Part shown: positions 1-10,477 of the stretch, piece by piece
Layout of the letters: each line of letters begins with the position of its first letter
Position numbering within the stretch: the first letter of the stretch is position 1
Assembly: GCA_011799875.1 (NCBI GenBank)
Contig: CM022302.1
Location: forward strand, 97,233,494-97,297,493
Source: Thinopyrum elongatum
Lineage: Eukaryota > Streptophyta > Magnoliopsida > Poales > Poaceae
Reading direction: 5' to 3'
DNA length: 64,000 nucleotides
Made by a program: the position numbers and the translations under genes
Notes under the pieces: model-generated
The model's database searches: none
Seen by the model: the letters and a program-made list of their open reading frames with translations, nothing else
What the model was told of the DNA's origin: nothing

Positions 1-1446
1 ATGCAGTTAGCTCTGAATTGTGTTTTTGTTTTGTTGATTTGATATCCAAAGAGATCATATAATGAATGTCCATTAATATTTTTCGTAGTAAAGCACATGC
101 TTTTTGGGTCATTCTATAGCTTTTTTGAATGCTACGATGAATAGATTTTGATTTCTGGATCAGTAACAGGAAACACTAAAGAAAGTGTAGTTCTTGGGGA
201 TGAGTTTTAAGTCTTTTAATCTATAACAATTCCAAATGGTTTACCAAAAGGCAGAAGCACACATCACTTTCAATGCTTACCTGTTATACAATATTGGGTA
301 GTGTTTACGTGAAAACGGCAATGACTTGATGATTCTGGGAGAGTTTAAAATGTCATTATAATCATGTGTAGCAGCTCTTTATTTTGTTTCATGAACATTT
401 TACCTAACTTTTGTTAACAATAACGGATTTGCAGGGTTATTAATTTCTCTTTATGAATACCTCTCCCTTTTGCTATCATTTCTTTAACGGTTTCTTCTCT
501 AAACCGTGCCACTTGAATCCACTCTGGATATGAGTTATCAATGTATTATACTATTATATGGACATGTAATTTCCAGTTTAACATGCCTGCTATTTAGGCA
601 CCATCGCTTTCACCGTAAACTGAGCCACTTGAATCCACTTTTATTATATTTCTGTTCATTCAAGGTTCTGCCGTTCTGGTCTAATTTTTATGAGATGTCC
701 TGATATATCACTATTTATTTGGACAGGTGAAATTTGCACCAATGAACATAGGAAACTCATGGTGGCAAAAGATGATTTTTTATTAGAAGAATTTTTGTGA
801 TCTTATATATTTCCATTAATGTAGACCCAAAACTTTTGTGTTCATCTCATTGTAGAGTGGTAATAATTGTGAGATCAAAATGTGGCAAGGGTAGCAGGTT
901 CTATGTGGAGCACTAGACAACTTTTCAGGTTGGGCAAGGGAAGGAACAATTTCTTAATGATACTGTAAACAATGTTGAAATTGATAATTTGATTTGTATT
1001 TTCTTTCAGACCGCCAATGGTTACTTCTCAAGCTTGTTGCTATACCTGAGCAAAAATATGTGATAATTCAAGCATGGTCAATTCTATGAAAATGGAACTT
1101 TGTTGCCAGCACAGTTGTGTAATTTTTGTCTTTATACTTTTCGGCTGCCACACTTGAGAATGCTATTATAGGATCAATGACTACCTTAGTGGACCGCCCT
1201 CTCCATGAGTTATTAGAAGATGAAATGTGGTTGTACTGTGTTCAAAAAAGAAGATGAAATGTGGTTATGAAGTAGAACTGGGCATTTCATTTAAGATGAA
1301 ATGTGGTTGTGGAGGAGAAGATGATATTATAGGATCAATAATGATCTTAGCATCAGGATAATGTTTCATTTAAGCTAGGTGTAATGACTGCTCATTTCGT
1401 TGTGTTGCGGTGCATTGCCCATGGCAAAGCACAGGCATCCGACTAG
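1..1446 (+). mobile_element. 3' part of a Helitron-like element
   Basis: The segment ends at 1443-1446 with CTAG followed by a T. About 11 bases before that is a near-perfect hairpin (1411-1433; stem GTGCaTTGCC / GGCAAaGCAC with one mismatch). Hairpin plus CTAG|T is the diagnostic 3' end of Helitrons, which insert between A and T. The body is AT-rich with no long ORF. One exon-like piece near 1010-1065 follows a TTTCTTTCAG acceptor and stays open for about 17 codons, so captured gene sequence is possible but unproven. The 5' end would lie before the window. Confidence 0.4.
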
Positions 1447-1921
1447 TCATCTTGCAATATTTAGATATAGGGGGATAAAAGGAAAAATAACAAAAAGTTT
1501 TTTGTTGTTGCAAATCACACTATTTTTTTTATAAGGTAACTATGGAATCTTCGTCACCGATTAGTATCATCTTGCAATATTTAGATATAGGGGATAAAAG
1601 GAAAATTAACAAAAAGAGGGCTACTGTTTGTTGGGCGGGGATATATAGGGCCGAGGCCCACCGCCAGCCCAGCAAAGCACAGGCATCCGACTAGTCATCT
1701 TGCAATATTTAGATATAGGGGGATAAAAGGAAAAATAACAAAAAGTTTTTTGTTGTTGCAAATCACACTATTTTTTTATAAGGTAACTATGGAATCTTCG
1801 TCACCGATTAGTATCATCTTGCAATATTTAGATATAGGGGATAAAAGGAAAATTAACAAAATGAGGGCTACTGTTTGTTGGGCGGGGATATATAGGGCCG
1901 AGGCCCACCGCCAGCCCAGCA
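1424..1921. repeat. 248-bp tandem duplication with nested 119-bp repeat
   Basis: Two nearly identical units follow one another with a period of 248 (1431 aligns with 1679). Each unit contains an internal direct repeat of about 50 bases (starting at 1449 and 1568, and again in the second unit) rich in CTTGCAATATTTAGATATAG. Both units start inside the Helitron hairpin arm. The five bases GCAAA occur both before unit 1 and at the end of unit 2, which is consistent with a microhomology-driven duplication. Confidence 0.85.
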
Positions 1922-2733
1922 AACTCATCCCAAATGTCCCAGGAGGAGTGGCGCCAGCGCAGGGCATCTGTGCTTATGTTATGAAGGCCCAAGCACAGGG
2001 AAACAAGCCATTCTTTCAAACGTAGCGCCCGCGCGTCGACCTCTAAGAGATCGAGGGAGCGCGTAGGTTTAGGGTTAATCACGCGCACCTAGCCGGTGCA
2101 GCTCATTACGCTGACGCCACTCGCCCTAGGACTGGACCAACACTTCACCCTCGTCATTGCTACGCTGGCGAACCGCGAAGGTATATAAGCTGGTCCGGTT
2201 TCACTCAAGTAAGCGAGGTGGGACTAAAGAATGGGTGGGTGGTGACGCTAGCGCTGTGTGCGAGTGCGAGTCTGGCTGTGGTGGGCTCGAAATGGCAACG
2301 GATGGATGGGCCTCCTGGTCTAAAACTGGTGATAGCCGGCCTACGATTTCTCAAAAAAAAAAAAAGGAAAAAGGCCTACGAAGCTTCCAGTTATGCTGAG
2401 TCCGGAACCTCCAGAGATATGTCCCCATAGTTTGCTGAAAAAAAAAGTCCCCATAGACATTAAACATGATGAAACTGCCTCAATGCATCGCCAGAAGAAA
2501 ATTCCCCTAAAAAGATCAGAAGAAAAAATATTACACATGTGTTTTCACACTGATTGGAGCATTAAAATTTGCCGAAGATCTTCATCTCCAAGCTTGGAAG
2601 AGACCTAAAAATCAACCAAACCAGCTAGCGCTAAGCTTGTGCTGGTCAATTACATCAAAAACCACAGTAAAGGTGCAAAAAAAGGTGAAGCATCAGCTGG
2701 TCATATATTATTCATACAGTGTATGCCGAGAAT
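1922..2733. other. Intergenic DNA, no gene recognised
   Basis: This stretch holds short overlapping ORFs without recognisable motifs, an A-rich run near 2351-2365, and the probable 3' UTR of the minus-strand LYR gene toward its right end. No confident feature is seen. Confidence 0.5.
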
Positions 2734-2919
2734 AAAAAAGGAAAGGAACATCCAAGAACTGAACTGTCTTAACCCGAGAACTTGCGCCCTGTCATCTTCT
2801 CGGACTCGTATATGATGTGATTGATAAGGCCCCTTGCCGCACTGCAAAGCAAGAAAGAGTTTCAGAAGACATGTTGCGGCGAGACTGAAAAAAGGAAAGG
2901 AACATCCAAGAACTGAACT
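2734..2919. repeat. 32-bp perfect direct repeat flanking the last LYR exon
   Basis: A 32-base sequence beginning with six A and ending CAAGAACTGAACT occurs at 2734-2765 (3' UTR of the LYR gene) and again at 2888-2919 (last intron). The final 73-base coding exon lies between the two copies. Confidence 0.9.
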
Positions 2920-3919
2920 TGTCCACGGAGCAGTGACTTACTCGTCCTTCATTTTCTGTATCTTCTCTGGATCAGTTTCATGCATGTTTTTCTTGAACTG
3001 TTGCCTCACCATGGAAACGAGAAGCCCTGTGTTGTGTTGCTGGGCCAAATAAAACAACAGCTCTGTCAAGCGTGCATGTTCATATGGTCATACGATGCCA
3101 TAACATCGAGGGTGAATAGGACTTTGGTTCTAGTTGCAATGACATTTTATTCTATGCTATGGAACTGATTCTCCTTCATCATGTAGATAAAAACACAAAA
3201 TATGCATGTTCCAGGTGCATTATAAATATGAAGATCATTTCAAGTGCCTTAAACCAAATACGCCGTCTTACGCGTAATGCTGCCAGAGAAACATTGATAC
3301 CTTGGGAGCAGTTTTCATCAAAAGAAAACAGTGCGGAGTAATTAAAAAAAATCACTTATGAATACTTAAATGGCAAAGGAGCTGGTGATGGTGCAATTAA
3401 ACTGTTAGTTCTCACAGAACACTCTCAGGATTAAATATACTTGGTCTGTTGAGGAGAACCGAGCAAGCTGGGTTTGTGTTAAGAAGTAACAAGATAACGA
3501 GATAGTTCAAGAGAAAATATGCATACCTGATTACCAATGAACTTAGCCCTCCTTAAGCACTCGCGGAATAACTACAGCACGACAAAAACAGATTATAAGA
3601 AGCAATTAAACATTTTCTTACTCAGATGCTATGCTTTCATATGTTTTTCCCTTTTTCATGAAAATTTCTTGTTATAAACACAATACTGCAGAGTTGGGCT
3701 GCACGGGGAGTACCAGATGTGATTTGCAAAAGCTGAAGCTAAAAGGATAAAGTCATGGATGGTGCTACTCCGACTCCAGAAGTGAAATTTCAGAAGTGAC
3801 TACCATGCACAACTCATGTTGAGGGTCAGTTCCTGTCTATTACAAAGGTGTGAAAGGAGCCTTACTCTGAGTGCATTATCAGCAAGTTCTGGAGGTAGAG
3901 CTTTTTGAAGTGAAGGCAT
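2769..3919 (-). CDS. CIAF1/EMB1793-like: LYR-motif protein, mitochondrial complex I assembly factor-like
   Basis: Four coding exons on the minus strand, 3919-3866, 3571-3527, 3039-2942 and 2841-2769, have GT/AG borders and consistent phases and give 89 residues. The N-terminus begins MPSLQKALPPEL. The LYR tripeptide is LFR (residues 19-21), spanning into RECLRRAK. Then come QQHNTGLLVSMVRQQFKKN and, at the C-terminus, INHIIYESEKMTGRKFS. From memory this matches the plant complex-1 LYR family around Arabidopsis At1g76060, reported to help assemble mitochondrial NADH dehydrogenase (Fe-S subunit interaction). An acceptor AG sits 12 bases before the ATG, so a 5' UTR intron is likely; a GTGAGT donor at 6880-6881 in the duplicated GC-rich block is a candidate partner. 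The exon model is inferred from sequence only, with no transcript evidence. The second motif residue is F instead of Y, a conservative change. Confidence 0.86.
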
Positions 3920-4892
3920 ATTCCTTTACTCTGCGATAGTCAATGAACAGGAAAACCAATTACTTTACTTAAACATGTAGACCTCAATGCTTTACTGTTC
4001 GGCTACGGCAATAATGGAATTACTTTCCAGACAATTATTCGATGCAAAAAGTGTTAAGGCACACACATATACCATAGAAAAGAGTATATACAGGAAGTCA
4101 GGAACCTGCCAGTGTGCATGTGCAATACCTATAACCTATGTGATAAAACTTTACAATCACCCTATGGACCATAGCCAATACAGTAAGAGACTTCATGGAA
4201 GTATCAGCATTCCAAATGCCAGGACCATCCAGATTGTAAGTGGGCCTCAGTTGCCTCTCCGTGATCAATGCAAACATCCTAGACTAACAAATCTCATCAT
4301 CTATAAAATCATCTTGGGCTTGCATGTACTTCAAGAATAAAAGAGCAAAACTATAAGGCCTTGTGTATACTTCTTCAGGAAGATGCCTGCCTACCTCCAT
4401 GTGTGTGCGCGTGTTTTTTATAAACAAGCAAGCAATTTTAACATGGTCCTTTTTACCTCCTCTTTTCACATGGGAGGTAAGAAGGTAAGAGTTACTCAGA
4501 CCCACTACAACTGAGGCAACGACTGAAAAAAAAAGGCATACAAGTAAACAAACCAAGAATTAATCCGTTAGATGAATATATGCCTAGCTTAAAACTTCTA
4601 TCCGGCGAGAGTTAATGCCTGGAAAAAAAAGAAATGGTATGTACAACCTCAACATCTCTCTGCTTTGTAAAAAAGCTGTGATCAGACTTCACAGTTCATT
4701 GTTTATGTCCCCGATATGAGGCAGGCTACTCATCTTAATTTGTAATGAGTTGGGAGTACTTGGCTCAATGGCTCTGGGGCTAAGCTGCAGACAGACTGCA
4801 GTGCCCAACCGCCCATGCCCTCGCAGCCTCACACACTCTATGAAAAAAACTGGAATATCAAGCAATTACAGTGCACATAGATTGGGTAATTA
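3920..4892 (-). other. Upstream/5' UTR intron region of the LYR gene
   Basis: This is AT-rich non-coding DNA. If the first exon of the LYR gene lies at 6882-7110, the region is intronic. ORFs here (for example 3987-4340) show no motif or codon bias. Confidence 0.4.
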
Positions 4893-5120
4893 GCTCCAGC
4901 AGTTTCAGGAATCATATGAACTTTCTGACGGTTTACAATTTACAGCAAACAAATCTAGTATCTTAACAGGCATTAGTAAATCCAGTATATGCACATTTAT
5001 CACATCCCTATGGTTCACCGCATCCAAAGCAAAAAAAATGTGGAACTTAACAGATCCAGTATGTGTACATTATATCCAAGCATAAACCAACATTGCCCCC
5101 ATTGACGAATCATATGCAGT
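4893..5120. repeat. Upstream block, copy 1, AT-rich half
   Basis: About 225 bases are clearly similar, though diverged, to 12471-12715. Shared landmarks include GTTTCAGGAAT.ATATGAAC, ACATCCCTATGG and ACAGATCCA. It lies upstream of the LYR gene, in the same orientation as copy 2 upstream of the PKR1-like gene. It is separated from its GC-rich half (6866-7110) by the insertion at 5142-6855. Confidence 0.75.
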
Positions 5121-5141
5121 GGTTTGGATAGATAGATTTTT

Positions 5142-6458
5142 TTTTTAGAACGGAGGCTCAAGACGAGCCCGACTTTGAATTAACAAAGCCATCAACCGGC
5201 CAGGGATTACACAAGGCCACCATAACAACCAACTGGAAACAGAAAAGAAAAACAAACTGCAGATACACGGTGATGCCGAAGCAGCTTACAAGCACCAAAG
5301 ACTACACGCCCTATAGGAGTAAACAGAATAAGCACTAGCTTGTAGTCGACGGAGTCCTCCGAGTGAATTTAAATCAGTAGGGCAAACAGAGAGGAACTTC
5401 GGGCGGAGCCAATGCCCAACGTCGATGAACCGTGCCCTCATCTACCCTGGAACGTGCACATCGAAAACATGCTGCTCCTCTCCAAATCCGGAGGGGACCC
5501 CTGCCCCTCGCCTTGGCTCGAAAGGCGCCGGACCGCCGGAAGATGGAAGTCCACACCGCGGCCCACAGATACAAGCACGAAGAGGAAAAACTGCACAAGG
5601 GAGCTGTCACTGAACAAACAAACAGCGAGGAGAAAATGGAGCATCCATAACTGGAATCAGATCAACCCGCAGAAATCAGCTCCGTGACCTTGCAACCGCA
5701 TCTGGTTGCTGCCAACACAAAGGAGAGGATCCCTATCCCCTCCCTGCCCAAGGCAAAGACGTTGAGCAAAGCAAGCACAGATCGGCCAACGGCCAAATCG
5801 AGAAGACAACGGACCAACACTAATTCAGAGACAAAGAACCATGCTCCAAATCCCTCGCCGAAGACGCAGCAACCCAGCCACCACCGCTCAGCACCACAGC
5901 ACTCTCCCACCTTGCCCAAGCCGGCACCTTCAAGAAGGAGGCGGCGCATGACGCGCCGTTGTCGACCTGTCTCAGCAAGACAAGGGATTTCTCCCGGGCA
6001 TGGAGCGGGAGGGAGAGGGCACGAACCACGACGACGCCTCCGAGGAGGGGAACGGCACCGGCCGGTGTCGCCGCCGTCGTGGCTAGAGCACACCAGCCAA
6101 GGATTTCTCCCGATTCGGTCCGCACCTCCAGGCAGCCCAACAACGGATCCGGCGGCCAGAGGCCACCGACGACCAGATCCAGCGGGGCAAAGTGCTGCGT
6201 GGGGGAGGGAGGCCGCCTTCAGATCCAGCCGCGAGCGAGGAGGGCGCAACACCCGCTGCGACCGGCGACAGCTCCCGCCGTCCCTTGCCACCCTCGTGGC
6301 CGAGGAAGCGGAGGGCCACCACCTGCGACGCCGCTTGCAGCAGAAGACAGCGCCGCCTCGGCGTCCGGAGCCCTCCGGTCGGGAGCAGCAGATCCTCGCC
6401 GCCGCCGTCCTTGACGACCCCGCGGACGGCGCCGGAGGTCTCCTCGGGCGGCGGCGCG

Positions 6459-6490
<32 letters not shown>

Positions 6491-6855
6491 GGTGGGTTGG
6501 GGTGGGTGGTCGGTGGGTGGGGGGGGGGGGGGGGGGGGGTGTGTTGGGTGGTTTGTTTTTGTTGTTGTGTGTGTTTTTGGGGGTGTGGTGTGGTTGTTTT
6601 TTGGTTTTGTGGTTTTTGTTGTTTTTGTTTTGGGGTTTGGTTTGTGTTTTGGTTTTTTTCTTTTGTTTTGTTTGTTGTTATTGTTGTGGTGTTTGTTTTT
6701 TTTTATTTTTTGTTTTGTTTTTTGTGTGTTTTTTTTTTTTTTTGTTGTTTGTTTTTTTTTTTTTTTTTTTTTGTTTTGTTTTTTTTTTTTTTTTTTTTTT
6801 TTTGTTTTGATTTTCTCTGTTTTTCGGCGGCTAGGGTTCGTCGCGAGTCGCCCCA
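5142..6855 (-). mobile_element. LINE-type (poly-A) retroposon insertion, no intact ORF
   Basis: The plus strand begins with a poly-T run (5143-5151) followed by a sequence I recognise as a common Triticeae LINE 3' end in reverse (landmark GACTTTGAATTAACAAAGCC). The body is GC-rich with overlapping ORFs in all frames but no reverse transcriptase, endonuclease or RNase H motif. It interrupts the upstream block: homology to 12471-13030 stops before it and resumes after it. No target duplication was found. Its left-hand part merges into the G/T-only tract described separately. Confidence 0.55.
6461..6831. other. Almost pure G/T tract (low complexity, possible assembly artefact)
   Basis: About 370 bases contain almost only G and T on the plus strand, starting with poly-G runs and grading into poly-T runs. 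C and A appear only a few times. ORFs through it translate as glycine-, phenylalanine- and valine-rich strings and are not genes. Neither the flanking LINE-like sequence nor the homologous copy at 12.7 kb has anything comparable. Confidence 0.9.
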
Positions 6856-6865
6856 AGAATGTTAA

Positions 6866-7110
6866 CCCACGAAAAACTCACCTTGCCGCTGGAGGAGAGG
6901 TTGACGGCGGGCGCACAGGTTGGAGTCGGGTGCAGAGGCCGGCGGCGGAAGCACAGAGGCTTCGACGATGGCGGAGGCACAGCGACGGGGGCGCGGGGTT
7001 GGGGACGAGCACGGAGCTCCTTTCCGGCCGCGGAGGGACAGAGGGACAGAGGGAGGCGGCAGGCGGCGACCTCGTTTCCGGCGGCAGAGGATTCGAGGAG
7101 GGCGATTCCG
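6866..7110 (-). promoter_or_regulatory. Upstream block, copy 1, GC-rich half; candidate 5' UTR exon of the LYR gene
   Basis: It is similar to 12738-13030. Both copies contain CACCTTGCCGCT at their left edge, which on the minus strand reads as GCGGCAAG followed by a GTGAGT donor (GT at 6880-6881). With the acceptor 12 bases before the LYR start codon this suggests a spliced, GC-rich 5' UTR exon. No TATA box was identified. The Helitron at 7150 begins directly upstream. Confidence 0.45.
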
Positions 7111-7257
7111 TACGCACCTAGCCCGTAATAAGTGTGGCATTATTTCAGACTATAAGAACGCCCGTGCGTTGCAACGGGGCCACATTAACTTTAAGAGTTC
7201 AATATTAATATTCTCATACATATCAAGTGACATTGGCGACCTTTTTTATCATCAAAT

Positions 7258-7350
7258 CCTCACACACACTCTCTCCCTCTCTCTTCCCCACTCTCTCTTC
7301 CCCACTCTCTCTCCCCCTCTCCCTCTCTCTCTCTAACACACACACACACA
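7258..7350. repeat. CT-rich then CA microsatellite
   Basis: The run begins CACACACTCTCTCCCTCTC, continues as pyrimidine-only CT/CCT repeats, and ends in a (CA)n stretch around 7336-7350. Confidence 0.9.
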
Positions 7351-7470
7351 TATCCATCTTATTGGGTACGGGACTATAATCCATCTATTTCACACACACA
7401 CGCTAGTGCATAACAATATGGATTATGTGTATTATATTTGCCACCATAACTGAGGGAATTAATTTCATGT

Positions 7471-7755
7471 AAATCGGCCAGCCACAGCTCCAAGAATACG
7501 GGGAGGAGGTGGCCCGGGTCGGCATCGGCGCCGTCCGGCGCGGGCCACGGGCCCGCTTCCAAGTGCGTCTGCGCGCCGGCCACCCACGCCGGGTCCTTCA
7601 AGTGCCGCTTCCACCGCACCAACTCCCAGGGCCACGGCCACGGCCAGGGCCAGGGAAGCCGCCCTTCTTCGCCCCCTTCACCGGCCGCGGCCAACGCGGT
7701 GCCGCGGCACCCGGCCTCGTCGTCCTCGTCCTCCGGCACCGTCGCGACCCAGTGA
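7471..7755 (+). pseudogene. Serine-rich-protein-like gene fragment, 5' truncated
   Basis: The reading frame from about 7471 to the TGA at 7753-7755 contains SKCVCAPATHAGSFKCRFHR followed by TNSQGHGHG and a serine-rich tail. The CVCAPATHAGSF(K/R)C(R)xHR core is characteristic of a plant family of short serine-rich proteins of unknown function. The usual N-terminal part and start codon are absent: upstream in this frame there is no ATG and the sequence becomes AT-rich. It sits inside the Helitron at 7150-8253, so capture is the simplest explanation. Codon use is strongly GC3-rich, unlike the flanks. Confidence 0.65.
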
Positions 7756-8379
7756 CGCAGCCCAAGCATCGGCCTCGAGAATCAAGAACGCTCGAAAACG
7801 GAGAGGTAAGGGAAGATCATATACATGTCATAAGAAAGGGAGTTTATTTACTGCTCCCTCGATGTATTGTTTCCTTTGTTTGGAGATTGATTACCATCCG
7901 TGAGTTAAGATAAGGTTAATGTGATTGAGCGATTTTTCTGAAAATCAATTAATGTGATTGAGTGATTTAAGGTAAGGTTAATTAATTTAGATTTGATCTT
8001 TAGAGATTGTTCGTGATTGATTCTACATTACTAAATATAACTTGCACCAGTATGGAAAGTTCTGATCTGTTCAGATTTCTTTCGTTGTGTGAGAGGGTGA
8101 CGCGAAAATAAACCGATGAAGTGGGGGGAGGGGACGAAAAAAATCTACGAAAAAAACCAGCGAAGGTGGGAGGAGGTACAAAAAAACCCATGGGAGGTGG
8201 GACGAAAAAAAACCTGGAAGCGAGACTACCAACTGCTCCATTAGGAGTAGAGATATACCCACTGCACACGACCGTATTTTAGCACATTCTGCATTCATAA
8301 TTTATTTATTTTTTCAAATTAAACCCACTACACGTGTCCCTGATCTTTTCTGTATCCCTTTTTCATACAAAGTTGTGAT

Positions 8380-9770
8380 TATATGTATCTGGATTCGGGA
8401 CTGTTAGGGCATCGCCACCGAAAGACGCCGTCGGGCGAAGCCCATGTGGCCGACTGTGTGGCCTTCCCTCACTGCTTCCCTCGGTCTTTAGGCGGCAGCT
8501 CCCAGCGGGATCCAGCGGTGCTTCCGGGCGTGCATGTGTCATGGCGTCCAGCTACGCGGCGGCGGAGCTCAGTGAAGGGCGGTGGGGTGCGGTTGATGGT
8601 GCTCGGCGGTGCATCGTGCATGCCCGTGCCGGGCGTGGCTGGCGGGATGGGCGCTGGCCAGGGCGACGACGCGTGTGGCGGTCCTCGATCTGGCACGTGC
8701 ATGGCCTGTCCTCTGACGGCACTCGAAGATGGGCCGTCTGGTCATGCTCCGATGGCCTGGTCCGTTCTCATCGGCGCGCTAGGCAATATGGCCTCAGTCA
8801 TGGTGGTTGATGCGTAGGGGAGAGCATCAGGGGAGCCGGGGAAACCATGTCTCGGCTTCGTGTCGTGAGTGGTGACGACGACACCTTTGGGCGTTGTAAT
8901 CCTTGTTGAAGGCGTCTCTACAATGCTCCTATCCTTTTCTCACGGTCTTTGCTCCGTGGGAAACCCATGCTTCCCACTTGGGACAGACAATGATGGTGAT
9001 TTCCTCATCGTTGACCTTCATGGAGACATTTGTCTTGGAGCTGACTAGCTCGATTGCCGGAGCCAGAGCTAACTTGTTCAACGTTACTTCGGAGTGAGAT
9101 CTATGGAAGGTGGCTTGAGGCAGAGGGCATGGATGTGTAGCGGCGCGGTGGATTTTCTAGCCGGGGCGACAGTCTCTTATAGTGAGACATCAATGGCCAT
9201 GATCCCATCTACAGGTACGCAGACGACATCATTGGCCTGCTGCATCCTGGTACGATGGTTCTCCACTCGGGCGAGTAGGCAAAGGCGTGGTCCTGCGCTA
9301 CTAGGTGATTGCCGAGACGGGATCGAGAATCTTGGACCTTCAGATCGGTGCAGTGATGAGTTTGTTTTGTTTCCCGATTCTGCAGCCACAGACGAGGACA
9401 GTGCAAGATTGTCGGAGTGTCCTGAATTGGGATTTGACGATGTCGTTTACTTTCCTCTCTCGATCTCCATTGCGAAGTGCGACGGCGACCTTCGTTGTTA
9501 GAAGCAATTGGTGGTGACCGGCTCTTCTCATGGCATGACTGTCCACTTTGCGAGCATGGTCTTCATTTGCGTGGTACCTCACATCATGACCGTGTTGTGT
9601 ATGTAGTTGCGAGGACCGCGGGAGTGTTGTGTATGTAGTTGCGAGGACCGCGGGAAGTGGTGCTGGTGTGTCTGGTGCGTGTGTGTATTAATGTTGGCTG
9701 CGTGCATCCTTGTATTTGTATCCCCTTACGCTCCATTTTAGGCCAATAAAATCTATCTTTGTCAAAAAAG
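8380..9770 (+). mobile_element. Poly-A-ended retroposon-like segment
   Basis: A moderately GC-rich 1.4 kb segment without intact domain-bearing ORFs ends in GGCCAATAAAATCTATC, a polyadenylation-like signal, followed by a short A run at about 9763-9769. It contains a perfect 32-base tandem duplication at 9592-9623 and 9624-9655. The 3' style resembles non-LTR retroposons. No RT or target duplication was found, so class and boundaries are uncertain. Confidence 0.35.
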
Positions 9771-10090
9771 GCAACCAAATGATATTCTTCCCGCTTGGTA
9801 GCGAGGCAAGCAAGAACTTGCTCACAACTTCAAAACCACTGACAACTCCAGACTTGTTTTCCCCTTCTTCTTTTCAGAGGATAACTCCAGGCTTGTGCTG
9901 GCTTGTGAATGGGTTTTAATACTTTGCAGTTGATATATTATGGTAAAAGCTTATGGAACGATTGTCACGGTTACTTGCCGACAAATTCTTCTCGGCACAA
10001 CAACACAATGAAATTGATCGCATGAAAGACCACCCCATACAGAAGAAAACCAAAAGCACCACAATCTCCACCATCCTGTGATAACATAAC

Positions 10091-10123
10091 CAGCCAATCA
10101 AGGAATCCACGCTAGTATATTTA
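10091..10123 (+). promoter_or_regulatory. CCAAT and TATA-like elements before the small peptide gene
   Basis: CCAGCCAATCA at 10091-10101 and TATATTTAT from about 10116 lie 85-115 bases before the ATG at 10208. The intervening CA/AAC-rich sequence looks like a plant 5' leader. Assignment is by position and motif only. Confidence 0.35.
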
Positions 10124-10207
10124 TCGGCCTGATGCAGACCCACAATCTTCAGCAGAACACCAACGCACACAACAAACAACAGCATCAGTGAATCCCATCC
10201 CAGAACA

Positions 10208-10371
10208 ATGAAGTTCCTGTTCCAGTTCCCCTGCTGCTCGTGCTTCTGCTACGTCAAGAAGAAGAAGAGCGGCAAATCGAAGGACTGACGAAGCGGCCGA
10301 GCGTATGGCTGAAGAAGCTGCCCCGCTCCAAAGTGTCGCTGCACTTAACGGATGTGCACCTGTGCAATTAG
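10208..10371 (+). pseudogene. Small basic, Cys-rich peptide gene, probably frameshifted
   Basis: The ATG frame gives MKFLFQFPCCSCFCYVKKKK and ends at a TGA (10286-10288) after 26 residues. Two bases later another frame stays open from 10288 to a TAG at 10369-10371 and reads TKRPSVWLKKLPRSKV and on, with coding-like GC3. Together they suggest a roughly 53-residue hydrophobic-Cys then basic protein broken by a 1- or 2-base indel near 10285, or a sequencing error. The alternative is a genuine 26-residue peptide. Its 3' end converges on the PKR1-like gene about 100 bases away. Family not identified. Confidence 0.45.
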
Positions 10372-10477
10372 CGTCTATCTGAACTTTGTGTATGCTATGT
10401 GCGGAGTCGTTGCGTACAGCGCGGCGCGCTCTGTTTCATCATCATAATGTAATGTAAAAAAGTTGGGCCCAAGTGGC

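Larger units (their letters stand above)
7150..8253 (-). mobile_element. Small non-autonomous Helitron carrying a gene fragment
   Basis: On the minus strand the element starts TCTCTACTCCTAATGG at 8253 with a host A before it. It ends at 7150 after a hairpin (stem CCCGT/ACGGG, 7160-7178) and the sequence TTCTTATAG|T. Wheat-type Helitrons usually end CTAG|T, so the C appears lost or changed. Length is 1104 bp, with no Rep/helicase ORF. Inside are a CT/CA microsatellite (7258-7350) and a captured serine-rich-protein-like fragment in opposite orientation. Confidence 0.55.

Noticed and set aside
2060..2080. Telomere-like word TTTAGGGTT
   Set aside because: Single occurrence only; not an array.
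5684..7140. Long overlapping ORFs up to 393 codons on both strands
   Set aside because: They run through the G/T-only tract and GC-rich retroposon sequence, give poly-Gly/Phe/Pro strings, and show no domain.
8383..8817. 144-codon ORF
   Set aside because: GC-rich with competing frames and no motif; considered part of a retroposon-like segment.
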